Source: Clostridium algidicarnis DSM 15099
Lineage (GTDB): Bacteria > Bacillota > Clostridia > Clostridiales > Clostridiaceae
Reading direction: 5' to 3'
DNA length: 61,032 nucleotides
Assembly (NCBI RefSeq): GCF_002934235.1
Contig: NZ_PTIS01000016.1
Location: 1 to 61,032 of the forward strand
Shown piece after piece: positions 43,659 through 52,220 of this stretch. The notes under the pieces are model-generated. The model was not told the origin of the DNA and ran no database searches. It saw only the letters and a list, made by a program, of their open reading frames with translations. The translations under genes and the position numbers were made by a program. Numbering within the stretch: position 1 is the first letter of the stretch; each line of letters starts with the position of its first letter.

Positions 43659-44495
43659 TTACTCAATGCTGTGCTTATAAACCTCTGACTTTGGCATCTT
43701 TCTATCTTTTGCTACCATTTTAATTGCTTCCTTTTTTGATATACCACCAGCTATATATTTTTTTATATGCTCTTCAATAGTCATATCTATCCAAAGACTT
43801 TCTTTTTCCTCTGATATCTCTTCCTCACTTTTACCTGAGATTACAATTACATATTCTCCCCTGGGCTGAACTGTATCATAGTGAGAAATTATATCATCAA
43901 TGCTTCCTCTTAAAATTTCTTCATATAATTTAGTAAGTTCCCTGCAGATTCCAATATTTCTATTTCCTAAATTTTCTCTTAAAAATCCAAGTGTATCCTT
44001 TAATCTATGTGGTGCCTCATATAATATAAGAGTTTCTGTCCTATCTTTTAAGTCTTCTATTATGGCTTTCCTATCCTTGTTTTCTCTTGGCAAAAACCCT
44101 CTAAATAAAAACTTAGTTGAGTCAAGTCCAGAATAAACCATAGCTGTAATAAGAGCTGTTGCTCCTGGAAGAACTTCTATTTCTATAGACCTTTCTATAC
44201 ACTTTTTGATTATAATACTTCCTGGGTCAGAGATGCCAGGGGTTCCAGCATCACTTACGATTGCTATATTTTCACCTTGTACTATCTTATTTAATAATTC
44301 TTCACTTTTAAATTGCTCATTATGCATATGATAACTTATAAGTGGCTTTTTAATATTAAAATGATTAAGTAACTTTAAGGTTTGTCTTGTATCTTCTGCT
44401 GCTATTATATCCACCATATTAAGAACTTCTAAGGCCCTTAATGTTATATCTTTTAAATTACCTATAGGTGTTGGTACTATATAAAGTTTTGCCAT
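43659..44495 (-). CDS. rsmI: 16S rRNA (cytidine(1402)-2'-O)-methyltransferase
   Basis: RsmI methylates the ribose of C1402 in the 16S decoding centre using S-adenosylmethionine. The 278-residue protein is full length for the tetrapyrrole-methylase-fold family. Signatures are YIVPTPIGNLKDITLRALE, VDIIAAEDTRQT, ISYHMHNE, VSDAGTPGISDPG, LPGATALITAMV, FLFRGFLPR and LYEAPHRL. It starts 53 bases after the stop of the methyltransferase at 44549, the order usually found in Firmicutes (yabB-yazA-yabC region), and is probably co-transcribed with it. Confidence 0.96.
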   Translation of the reverse strand: MAKLYIVPTPIGNLKDITLRALEVLNMVDIIAAEDTRQTLKLLNHFNIKKPLISYHMHNEQFKSEELLNKIVQGENIAIVSDAGTPGISDPGSIIIKKCIERSIEIEVLPGATALITAMVYSGLDSTKFLFRGFLPRENKDRKAIIEDLKDRTETLILYEAPHRLKDTLGFLRENLGNRNIGICRELTKLYEEILRGSIDDIISHYDTVQPRGEYVIVISGKSEEEISEEKESLWIDMTIEEHIKKYIAGGISKKEAIKMVAKDRKMPKSEVYKHSIE

Positions 44496-44548
44496 ATTTT
44501 CCTCCTATTTCAACAACTTCTAATGACTTTAAATAACTTCAAATTATT

Positions 44549-45319
44549 TTAATCACCTTTAACCGTTATATCTTCGTTATAAATATTTTTTATTTCTTCG
44601 CTATACTCTCCATTTTCCTCGTAAATATACAGTGGTGGCTCAAATTTTAGGAAGGCTCCACCATCTCTTTGCCCTTCCACTAAAACTATGTTAGGTGCCT
44701 TTTTACTATTAGGATGCACAAGTCTTATAGTCTTAGGTTCTATTTTATGCTTTCTCATGGTACATAATATGTCTGCTAGCCTTTCTGGTCTATGTACCAT
44801 GAACATACGACCATTATCCTTTAATAATATTCTAGAGGCTATTATAACATCTTCTAATGTACAAGCTATCTCATGCCTTGCAATAGCATCCTTATCACTT
44901 ACATTTAAAATCCCTGATTTATAAACCTTGTAGGGAGGATTTACTGTTAATACATCTACCTTATCTAAGGTTTTTAAATACTTTAAATCTTTTAGATCTG
45001 CACATTTAAAATCTACTTTTTCTTTAAGATCATTTATTATTACAGACCTTTTTGCCATATCTACCATGTCATTTTGTATTTCCATGGCAGTTATTTTGAA
45101 AAATTCTTTTTTACCTGCTATTAAAAGTGGAACTATTCCAGTACCGGTGCAAAGATCCATTATATTACTGCTTCTTTTTGTTTTTGCAAAGTTTGCTAAA
45201 AGTACAGCATCTACGCCAAATCTAAACCCCTCTGTCTTTTGTATTATATGTATTCCTTTAAGCTGAAGATCATCTAAAGTTTCATCTTCTTTTATGTAGT
45301 TTTTATAATCTTCTATCAT
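44549..45319 (-). CDS. tRNA1(Val) adenine-N6-methyltransferase-like protein (YabB/TrmN6)
   Basis: A 256-residue class I SAM methyltransferase. DAVLLANFAKTKRSSNIMDL and DLCTGTGIVPLLIAG form the SAM-binding region, and the catalytic NPPY motif is present in VLTVNPPYKVYKSG, pointing to N6-adenine methylation. RHEIACTLEDVI and RMFMVHRPERLADIL match YabB/TrmN6 proteins of Firmicutes. The substrate is likely tRNA, by homology only. It is upstream of rsmI on the same strand. Confidence 0.9.
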   Translation of the reverse strand: MIEDYKNYIKEDETLDDLQLKGIHIIQKTEGFRFGVDAVLLANFAKTKRSSNIMDLCTGTGIVPLLIAGKKEFFKITAMEIQNDMVDMAKRSVIINDLKEKVDFKCADLKDLKYLKTLDKVDVLTVNPPYKVYKSGILNVSDKDAIARHEIACTLEDVIIASRILLKDNGRMFMVHRPERLADILCTMRKHKIEPKTIRLVHPNSKKAPNIVLVEGQRDGGAFLKFEPPLYIYEENGEYSEEIKNIYNEDITVKGD

Positions 45320-45381
45320 GATTTAAATCAACCCCTTATTATCACTATTAAATTTTATAGTATTAATATTTTAAACTTAAC

Positions 45382-45413
45382 AAAAAAGCTCTCGGCAAAC
45401 CCGAAAGCTTTTT
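45382..45413 (-). terminator. Terminator of the NlpC/P60 gene
   Basis: Minus-strand stem AAAAAGCTTTCGG / CCGAGAGCTTTTT (one mismatch) with a T run. Confidence 0.8.
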
Positions 45414-45514
45414 AATGTATTATAAAAATATCCTAAATAAGCATGATAGCCCATTTTCCCCCTTGGACTATCATACTTTTAAAGTCTCTATATCTATTAA
45501 TAATAAGCTACATA

Positions 45515-46738
45515 CTATTTTAAAATTCTTCTAGCACTGCTAAATCCGTATATTCGGCCTACTTCTACATTTCTACCTGTACGTGGAGCATGAATCATCT
45601 GTCCTCCACCTACGTATATGCCAACATGTCCCACACCATTTGTGAATACTAAATCACCAGGTTGAAGGTCATTATAGGATACAGGAGTTCCACCACCTAT
45701 TTGATCATAGGTAGTTCTTCCTATTCCGTATCCAAAAGCATTATAAACATATGAGGTAAATCCTGAGCAGTCAAATCCTGATGGTTTTGTACCACCATAT
45801 ACATAAGGTACTCCCATAAAGTTATAAGCATAATTTACTATGGAGTTACTTGATGCTGGTGCTGCATTACTTCCACCTCTTGATGGAACTATGCTTGAAG
45901 TTTTAGCTGCGGCTTCTTTATTCTTAATTATTTCTTTACCTTTTTCAATTAAATCAACAACTTCTTCGTCAATAACTACGATGGTTTTTCTAGTTTCTCT
46001 TAGTGCTGCTATGGCACTTTTTATATCATCTGATGAACTAGATGAATCTGTAATTATATTTTTTTGAAAAGCTATAATTTTTCTTTCTTTTTCTTTAAGA
46101 TTAACTTTTATCTTGTCGCTTTCTTCTTTAGCCTTGTCTACTAATTTTTTTTGGTCTTGTTTTTTTATATTTACTTCTGATAATTGCTTTTCATTTTCTA
46201 TCTTTAATTCATTTAAAGATTTAACTTCATTATCTAAAGCTTGTTTTTTATTATCAAGTTCTAATTTTGTATCATTAAGCTCTTCTATAATCTTTTTATC
46301 GAAATCCATTAATTTGCCTATTGCTTTAACCTTTGAAAAAAGATCTGACATACCTTCAGCTTTAATAATAAGCTCTAGGTATCCTGGTGATCCACTTTTA
46401 TAAATTGCTCTCATTCTTGTGTCAAAGATTTCTTGCTTTTCTTTAAGCTCTTGTGTTGCCTTATCGATGTCTTTCTTTATTGTTTGTATGTCTTTTTCTT
46501 TTTGATTCATAGTAGCTTTGTTTTCATTTAGCTTGTCTTGAAGCCCACCAATTTGTGAATCTAGCTCTTGAAGCTCAGCTTCTAATCCATTTAACTTATC
46601 TTCTGCCTTCTCAAATTCTTGTTGTTCTTGCTTTATTTCTGCTTTTTCTGCATCCGTAATCGGAGCTGCAAACGCTTGTACACCAGAAGTCATGATAATC
46701 CCCATGGTCATAAAGACTGCTATTAATTTTTTATTCAC
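45515..46738 (-). CDS. Secreted coiled-coil NlpC/P60 peptidoglycan hydrolase (CwlO-like)
   Basis: A 407-residue exported DL-endopeptidase. A signal peptide (residues 1-25, ending VQAFAAP) is followed by a long coiled coil (about 30-240, PcsB/CwlO-like) and a short Ala/Ser/Pro linker. The NlpC/P60 domain (about 300-407) has the catalytic Cys in GFDCSGFTSYVYNAFG and His in GHVGIYVGGG with MIHAPRTG. CwlO-type enzymes cut wall peptides during elongation and are controlled through the coiled coil by FtsEX. The start is GTG 46738 with GGGGTGG upstream. It is single-gene with its own terminator. Confidence 0.92.
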   Translation of the reverse strand: MNKKLIAVFMTMGIIMTSGVQAFAAPITDAEKAEIKQEQQEFEKAEDKLNGLEAELQELDSQIGGLQDKLNENKATMNQKEKDIQTIKKDIDKATQELKEKQEIFDTRMRAIYKSGSPGYLELIIKAEGMSDLFSKVKAIGKLMDFDKKIIEELNDTKLELDNKKQALDNEVKSLNELKIENEKQLSEVNIKKQDQKKLVDKAKEESDKIKVNLKEKERKIIAFQKNIITDSSSSSDDIKSAIAALRETRKTIVVIDEEVVDLIEKGKEIIKNKEAAAKTSSIVPSRGGSNAAPASSNSIVNYAYNFMGVPYVYGGTKPSGFDCSGFTSYVYNAFGYGIGRTTYDQIGGGTPVSYNDLQPGDLVFTNGVGHVGIYVGGGQMIHAPRTGRNVEVGRIYGFSSARRILK

Positions 46739-46922
46739 TATTCCACCCCACTAAAATTTTATTTATACAGGGGTAGTCCCCCATTAGTGTTTCACATCAC
46801 TGTGACTATTATATACTAAATAAAAACTTCAAACAATAGCAAACTTACTTTTTTACAGACTGTACATAAAGGCTCCTGTCTTGCACCTATTATGATTATA
46901 TGACTATCTCTTTTTGTAGTAT

Positions 46923-47111
46923 TTATAACCCTTTCCATAAATCACAAGTAGACATATTTAATGTGTTCATTTTATAGAACCCCTGTTTTTCGTTGCAATA
47001 TCCACCATCGCTTAAAACCTCTATATATCTAGGATTTAAAGCTCTCTTTTTTTGAAAATGTTTACAAGACGCACAAATCTTTTCGTCATAAAAAAATTTA
47101 CTCATTTTCAT
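46923..47111 (-). CDS. Small cysteine-rich hypothetical protein, 62 aa
   Basis: The product has ICASCKHFQKKR (C-x2-C), then GGYCNEKQGF and STCDLW, giving four Cys that could bind one metal ion or Fe-S cluster. AAAGGGAGGAATTTT precedes the ATG at a normal distance, and the frame is well contained. It resembles small uncharacterised clostridial zinc-ribbon-like proteins. The function is unknown. Confidence 0.65.
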   Translation of the reverse strand: MKMSKFFYDEKICASCKHFQKKRALNPRYIEVLSDGGYCNEKQGFYKMNTLNMSTCDLWKGL

Positions 47112-47161
47112 AAAATTCCTCCCTTTTTGATGACATCTACCAATAAACGGTAATAAAGCAT

Positions 47162-47374
47162 TTATGAACTTTTAGTGAACATCGTTACTTCATTGTAACT
47201 TTTATCTTTTTTATACCCATTTTTCTTAAACTTACCAATATATCTTTCGTTATTATGATAATTTATAATATTTAGATCTTTATTTATTCTATGCTTTATA
47301 CTGCACTTTATGTGCTTTATTATAATTATTAGCCATTTTCCTTCTTTATATTCACTACCCATATTTAATTTCAT
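47162..47374 (-). CDS. Small basic hypothetical protein, 70 aa (uncertain)
   Basis: A very Lys/Asn/Ile-rich 70-residue frame with no recognisable motif. An AGAGGT ribosome site six bases before the ATG is the main support. It could be a chance frame in AT-rich DNA. It is 50 bases upstream of the cysteine-rich small gene on the same strand. Confidence 0.3.
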   Translation of the reverse strand: MKLNMGSEYKEGKWLIIIIKHIKCSIKHRINKDLNIINYHNNERYIGKFKKNGYKKDKSYNEVTMFTKSS

Positions 47375-47505
47375 AAGTTACCTCTATGTTGAACATGTCT
47401 TTTTTACTTTGGCTAGTCTTGAAATAAGGCTTCTCTTAATATAAAATATAGTAAGGTAATTCACAAGTTATATATAAATTAAGAGTACAATAAGGATAAA
47501 CATAG

Positions 47506-48861
47506 ATGAAAAGGAGATTATATAGATTGTATAATTTTATAGAAGTTAAACCTAAAGACATTGACAACTTTAGCAAAGAACATTTGAAAGGTCACATATT
47601 CCAAACTTCCGGATGGGGTAATGTAAAAAAAGATTGGGTTCCTAAATATATAGCAGGATATGATTCTAATAATAATATGATTTTATCTTGTATGATGATT
47701 TTAAGGAAAATACCTAAAATGACTTATTACATAGGTTATATTCCTAGGGGCTTCGTTGCGGATTATAACAATAAAGATTTACTTATAGAATTCACAGAAT
47801 ATCTTCGTGAATTTTCAAAATCTAACAAAGTTGCTTTTATTACAATAGATCCTGATATACATTTAAAAGAGGATGAAAAACTAAATTATAATAGTGAGAA
47901 GATTTCAGGATTTTTACAAAGCATTGGATATAATCATAAAGACTCTGTAAACTTTGAAGGAATTCAGCCTAACTTTGTATTCAGGTTAGACCTTCCTACT
48001 TCTGAAGACAAGGAAGCTGCAAAAAAGAAGGTGTTTAAAAACTTTTCTAGTAAAACTAGATATAATATAAGAGTTGCTGAAGAGCGTGGACTCTCTTATG
48101 AAACTTATGATAAATCTAACATAACAGATGAAGTTCTTGAGGAATTTCATAAAATAATGGTGGTTACAGGGAAAAGAGATAACTTTATAACTAGAAATAA
48201 GGAATATTTTAAAGAAATGATAAATGACTTATTTCCTTTCTCTAGGTTATATATGATTAAGTATAGTTATGCAAAAGACCTTGAAAGGCTTACTGAGAAG
48301 CTTAAAAAACAGCAGGATGCAAATTCTAGAGCTGTTATAAAAATTGAAGAAATTAAAAAAGAGCTCTTAGGAGATATTACTGAAGATAAACTAGAAAAGC
48401 TTAATAAAAAGCTTCAAGATAATGAGAATAAACTAAAAGAGTCCGAAAGACAAATAGAAGGCTTTAAAAATAGAATGGAAGATATAAAGCCATATGAAGG
48501 CCAGGAGTTCTATATCTCTGGTGCTCTATACTTATATTATGGTGGCAAGGCCTGGTACCTTTACGGTGCCTCTGATGACGTTTTAAGAGATGCTATGCCA
48601 AACTTCCTTATGCAATACGCCATGATCAATGACAGTATAGACCTTGGCTGCTATTTATATGACTTTAGAGGAGTTTCTGGAGATTTAAACCCTGAAAACC
48701 CTTTGTATGGACTATATAAATTTAAAAAAGGCTTTAATGGAAAGTTTGTAGAGTTTATAGGTGAATTTGATTTGGTAATTAAAAAACCTATTTATAATGC
48801 CTTTAAATATGTATTCCCTAGATTTAAAGAAATAAGAAGTAAACTTCGAAATAAAAAGTAA
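47506..48861 (+). CDS. FemAB/FemX family aminoacyltransferase
   Basis: FemAB proteins add amino acids from aminoacyl-tRNA to lipid II, building the peptidoglycan side chain or bridge. The 451-residue protein has two GNAT-like halves: HIFQTSGWGNVKKDW, YIPRGFVADYN, VFRLDLPT, SSKTRYNIRVAEERG and GALYLYYGGKAWYLYGASDD, FLMQYAMINDS, YDFRGVSGDLNPENPLYGLYKFKKGF. A coiled-coil arm (about residues 258-325) separates parts of the second half, as in FemA/FemX. ATG 47506 has TAAGGAT upstream; an in-frame TTG at 47527, ten bases after AAAGGAGA and giving LYNFIEV, is an equally plausible start. It may modify wall peptides together with the LCP and hydrolase genes nearby. Confidence 0.92.
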   Translation: MKRRLYRLYNFIEVKPKDIDNFSKEHLKGHIFQTSGWGNVKKDWVPKYIAGYDSNNNMILSCMMILRKIPKMTYYIGYIPRGFVADYNNKDLLIEFTEYLREFSKSNKVAFITIDPDIHLKEDEKLNYNSEKISGFLQSIGYNHKDSVNFEGIQPNFVFRLDLPTSEDKEAAKKKVFKNFSSKTRYNIRVAEERGLSYETYDKSNITDEVLEEFHKIMVVTGKRDNFITRNKEYFKEMINDLFPFSRLYMIKYSYAKDLERLTEKLKKQQDANSRAVIKIEEIKKELLGDITEDKLEKLNKKLQDNENKLKESERQIEGFKNRMEDIKPYEGQEFYISGALYLYYGGKAWYLYGASDDVLRDAMPNFLMQYAMINDSIDLGCYLYDFRGVSGDLNPENPLYGLYKFKKGFNGKFVEFIGEFDLVIKKPIYNAFKYVFPRFKEIRSKLRNKK

Positions 48862-48890
48862 CCGTGAAATAATAAATAGACTATAACCTT

Positions 48891-48939
48891 AAATATCTAT
48901 AAACAGAGCCTAATATAAGCTATGTTTATAGATATTTTT
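48891..48939. terminator. Bidirectional terminator
   Basis: Fifteen-base perfect arms AAATATCTATAAACA (48891-48905) and TGTTTATAGATATTT (48923-48937), then a T run. It separates the convergent FemAB gene and small membrane-protein gene, and overlaps the end of the latter. Confidence 0.8.
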
Positions 48940-49225
48940 TTACCTTCATGGATTGCATTAAAGAAGCGCCTAGCATAACTCCTATGAACATTACTAATGT
49001 AATTTTACCCTCAGATGTAAAATTATCAACTACAGCAACTATTAACCCTAGACTTCCTATAATAATATTATATTTTGCATTAAATCTTATATATCCTTCT
49101 TTATCCCTAATATTTTTTGTAGAACTTATCATCTTTTCTCGAAATTTCTTATTAGATAAAACAATTATTCCAAAGATTATAAAGAAGATACTGGTTACAA
49201 ACATAACTACTGTTGTGGCTTTCAT
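48926..49225 (-). CDS. Small membrane protein, DUF3784-like
   Basis: A protein of 99 residues with three hydrophobic segments: one at the N-terminus (VVMFVTSIFFIIFGIIVL), then a polar NKKFREKMISSTKNIRDKEGY linker, then two more (YNIIIGSLGLIVAVV and TLVMFIGVMLGASLM). This layout is that of small DUF3784-type membrane proteins of Firmicutes. The ATG at 49225 has GAGGAATGTTT at the right distance; the in-frame 49231 is too close. Its 3' end lies inside the convergent terminator. The function is unknown. Confidence 0.7.
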   Translation of the reverse strand: MKATTVVMFVTSIFFIIFGIIVLSNKKFREKMISSTKNIRDKEGYIRFNAKYNIIIGSLGLIVAVVDNFTSEGKITLVMFIGVMLGASLMQSMKVKKYL

Positions 49226-49346
49226 AAACATTCCTCATTTCTAATAATATACTAATACTATTTCCAAAATTCTTCTATAAGAAAACTCCATTTAAACTTA
49301 AGACTTATTTTATAATTATATCACACACCAATGTTATTAATATACA

Positions 49347-49375
49347 TTGACTTATAAAAGACATTGTACTATAAT
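49347..49375 (+). promoter_or_regulatory. tRNA-Pro promoter
   Basis: TTGACT (5 of 6), 17 bases, TATAAT (6 of 6), ending 12 bases before the tRNA. Confidence 0.78.
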
Positions 49376-49387
49376 AAGTTTTGTTAG

Positions 49388-49463
49388 CGGGGTGTAGCGC
49401 AGATGGGAGCGCGCGTGGTTTGGGACCATGAGGTCGCAGGTTCAATCCCTGTCACCCCGACCA
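49388..49463 (+). tRNA. tRNA-Pro (anticodon TGG)
   Basis: Acceptor arm CGGGGTG / CACCCCG; the anticodon stem CGTGG / CCATG holds the loop TTTGGGA with anticodon TGG; the T arm GCAGG-TTCAATC-CCTGT is normal. The discriminator A and an encoded CCA end the gene at 49463. A T-tract hairpin follows directly. Confidence 0.95.
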
Positions 49464-49464
49464 A

Positions 49465-49499
49465 AAAAAGAGATATAGTTTTCTATATCTCTTTTTTTG
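49465..49499 (+). terminator. tRNA-Pro terminator
   Basis: AAAAAAAGAGATATAG and CTATATCTCTTTTTTT form the stem with a TTTT loop. Confidence 0.9.
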
Positions 49500-49721
49500 A
49501 TGTTATTTTTTATGATACCATGTTTATATAGGTTTTATTTTAAATCTTATGGAAAGTTGTAATTATTATAAATTCCCTATTTTTCTTCGTGAATATTTAT
49601 GAAAATGTTACATATAAAATTATGTCATATAATCGCAAGTATTGGTATAATATTCATATGTTAATGACAAACTCTTATAATAGGACCTATAGTAAGCCTT
49701 TACTATGGAAGGAGGATTTTT

Positions 49722-51068
49722 ATGAATAAAAAGTATAATGATATATTTAAGCTCTTGGTTTCAAGTTATTATAATGACACCTTTGATACGCAGGTAGAAA
49801 GCCTACTTAAAGATGAGGCAACTAATAAAGAAACCTTGGGTAAAGTAATTTCCACCTTATGTGGCGTGGACATTGATTATGGTGATGACTTTATAATTAG
49901 TTTAAGAAAAGCAATTACTGCTTATCAATCAAAAAATAGAGTAGTAGAAAAATTAAAGGATTGTGATATGAGTTGTTCTAAAGATGGTAAAACTACTGTC
50001 TGTCAAAGTGTCTGTCCTTTTAATGCTATATTGGTGGACCCAATTAAAAAAACAACTTACATAGATATGGAAGCTTGCGCTGATTGTGGGCTTTGTGTTG
50101 AGGCCTGTGATAGTGGTAACCTTGTAGATAGGGTGGAATTTTTACCTGTACTAGACTTACTTAAATCTGATAAACCTGTAATCGCAGCTGTAGCTCCTGC
50201 AATTTCTGGTCAATTTGGTGCAGATGTTACCATGGATCAGTTAAGAGCTGCCTTTATAAAATTAGGATTTAAAGATATGGTAGAGGTAGCATTCTTTGCT
50301 GATATGCTAACCTTAAAAGAAGCCGTAGAATTTGATCACCTTGTAAAAACTAAGGAAGACCTTATGATTACTTCTTGTTGTTGTCCTATGTGGGTAGGCA
50401 TGCTAAAAAGGGTTTATTCGGACCTTGTTAAATATGTGTCCCCTTCTGTGTCACCTATGATAGCTTCTGGCAGGGTTTTAAAAGCTTTAAACAAAGATTG
50501 CAAGGTTGTATTTGTAGGACCTTGTATAGCTAAAAAAGCTGAGGCTAAAGAAAAGGATCTTGCGGGAGACATCGATTATGTTTTAACCTTCCATGAGCTT
50601 CGTGATATATTTGAAGCATTAGATATAAATCCTTCAACTCTTACTGGTGTTCCTTCTATGGAATATGCATCTAAGGGAGGAAGATTATATGCAAGAACTG
50701 GTGGGGTATCAAAGGCAGTATCCGATGCACTTGAAGATATGTATCCTGAAAAACATAAGTTATTAAACCCAATTCAAGCAAATGGTGTTAAGGAATGTAA
50801 GGTTGTGCTAGAACAAGTTAAAAACGGAACTCTTAAAGCTAACTTTATAGAAGGCATGGGCTGCGTTGGAGGTTGTGTTGGTGGTCCTAAAGCACTAATA
50901 CCTAAGGAAGATGGTAAAAGGTTTGTAGATGACTTTGCTATAGCTTCCACCATAAAGGTAGCCACTCATAGCGAAATAATGGATGATATCCTTGGTAGAA
51001 TAAATATAACCTCTAGAAAAGACTTCACAGATGAAAAGAAAATAGAAATCTTTGAAAGACATTTTTAA
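49722..51068 (+). CDS. Monomeric [FeFe]-hydrogenase
   Basis: A 448-residue iron-only hydrogenase that couples ferredoxin oxidation to H2 evolution or uptake in the cytoplasm. The N-terminal 70 residues are unfamiliar. Two 4Fe-4S sites follow: C81, C85, C94, C98, and C119, C122, C125, C129. The H-cluster motifs are TSCCCPMW (217-224), GPCIAKKAE (266-274) and GMGCVGGCVGG with C381 and C385, so all cluster Cys are present. L1 has an extra Cys relative to the common TSCCPxW, and L3 reads GMGC where MACPGGC is standard, so it belongs to a less-studied subgroup. AAGGAGGA precedes the ATG. It is monocistronic. Confidence 0.9.
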   Translation: MNKKYNDIFKLLVSSYYNDTFDTQVESLLKDEATNKETLGKVISTLCGVDIDYGDDFIISLRKAITAYQSKNRVVEKLKDCDMSCSKDGKTTVCQSVCPFNAILVDPIKKTTYIDMEACADCGLCVEACDSGNLVDRVEFLPVLDLLKSDKPVIAAVAPAISGQFGADVTMDQLRAAFIKLGFKDMVEVAFFADMLTLKEAVEFDHLVKTKEDLMITSCCCPMWVGMLKRVYSDLVKYVSPSVSPMIASGRVLKALNKDCKVVFVGPCIAKKAEAKEKDLAGDIDYVLTFHELRDIFEALDINPSTLTGVPSMEYASKGGRLYARTGGVSKAVSDALEDMYPEKHKLLNPIQANGVKECKVVLEQVKNGTLKANFIEGMGCVGGCVGGPKALIPKEDGKRFVDDFAIASTIKVATHSEIMDDILGRINITSRKDFTDEKKIEIFERHF

Positions 51069-51086
51069 CCTTTAATCTAGTAATAT

Positions 51087-51124
51087 AAAAGGCTTACAGT
51101 TATAAATTAAACTGTAAGCTTTTT
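51087..51124 (+). terminator. Hydrogenase gene terminator
   Basis: AAAAGGCTTACAGT and ACTGTAAGCTTTT with a 10-base loop, then a T run. Confidence 0.85.
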
Positions 51125-51182
51125 ATTATCTCTTTTTATTGTTTTGCTGAAATATATCTGTTTTTGTTTCATCTTTAATTTC

Positions 51183-52070
51183 TTATTTTAATCCTATAAA
51201 GGTTGAATGCATTTCTCGTTCCTCTTCTTTTGGAAGGCTCATGTAATCTCCATAAGTTCTCGTAAGCAAAGAATTGAAATCCTTTGGTCCCCAAAACTTT
51301 TCACCTTCAAATTCCATAAGTGTTAGTGGGAAAATTTCCTCTTCACTAAACTCATTTGGCCATGTAAGATCTACTCCATAATAAAAATTAGGTGATTTTG
51401 ATCTCTTGCTCCACTTTAGTGTAGAATACAATATTTTTCTAACTGTCCTATAAGGTATAAGTTTACCTATAAGTTGAAGAAAGGACCTTGTTATAGACTT
51501 TATATTTATACCATCTTCAAAGCTAATATCCATTTTCATATTAATTAAAAGCTTGGATAAACCTTTTTGGATTCCATGCTTTAATCTTGTATCTGGAACC
51601 CTATCTAGAGGAAATATGTCAATATATATACCATTATGGTAGGTTTTTTCTTCCTCACCTTTTTCGATAAGCACACTACTGTTATGTCTTATCTTCATAG
51701 GTATATTGTACAAATCATAATTTGGATCTGTATCTACTGTCTGTAAAAAAAGCTCCTTTGGTAGCTCATCTTTTGCTACTTCTTTAAATATTTCATAATC
51801 ATTTCTAGGCATTGCTATATCCAAATCGTCATCCCAAGGTATGAATCCCTTATGCCTTACTGCACCTAAAAGTGTTCCATCTGTAATAAAATATGTTAGA
51901 CCATACTTTTCAGATAGTTTGTGTACTTCTTTTAGTATATTTAGCATTATACCTTGAGCTTCCTTTAAGGAGCAAGCTGTAGCTATAGTGTTAATATTAT
52001 TTTCTTTAACTCTACTGCATAAATGATCATCTACATCATCTAGGGCACTTAATTCATCTTTTATCGACAT
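51183..52070 (-). CDS. LicD family phosphotransferase (copy 3 of the operon)
   Basis: LicD proteins transfer phosphocholine or related phospho-groups to glycans such as teichoic acids. The 295-residue protein has YFITDGTLLGAVRHKGFIPW, the acidic DDDLDIAMPR motif, ELFLQTVDTDPNY, NGIYIDIFPLDR and LTRTYGDYMSLP. The operon contains three LicD genes of clearly different sequence, so they probably act on different positions. No choline kinase or cytidylyltransferase is in the window, so the transferred group is unknown. It is the last gene of the leftward operon from 57811. Confidence 0.9.
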   Translation of the reverse strand: MSIKDELSALDDVDDHLCSRVKENNINTIATACSLKEAQGIMLNILKEVHKLSEKYGLTYFITDGTLLGAVRHKGFIPWDDDLDIAMPRNDYEIFKEVAKDELPKELFLQTVDTDPNYDLYNIPMKIRHNSSVLIEKGEEEKTYHNGIYIDIFPLDRVPDTRLKHGIQKGLSKLLINMKMDISFEDGINIKSITRSFLQLIGKLIPYRTVRKILYSTLKWSKRSKSPNFYYGVDLTWPNEFSEEEIFPLTLMEFEGEKFWGPKDFNSLLTRTYGDYMSLPKEEEREMHSTFIGLK

Positions 52071-52180
52071 TATTTATCTTCTCTCCATTACAATTATAAT
52101 TAATCTAGGTTTAACATTTATATTATATAAATCTAGATTATTTAAATATTATTTTTTCTTGAACATTGTTTTTTATAAAC

Positions 52181-52220
52181 TCTATTATACTATATTCTCT
52201 AAATTCTATTATACTATATT
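52181..52220. repeat. Two copies of a 24-base direct repeat
   Basis: TCTATTATACTATATT occurs at 52181-52196 and again at 52205-52220 in otherwise similar flanks (period 24). The second copy contains the stop codon of the glycosyltransferase gene that ends at 52209. Confidence 0.6.
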
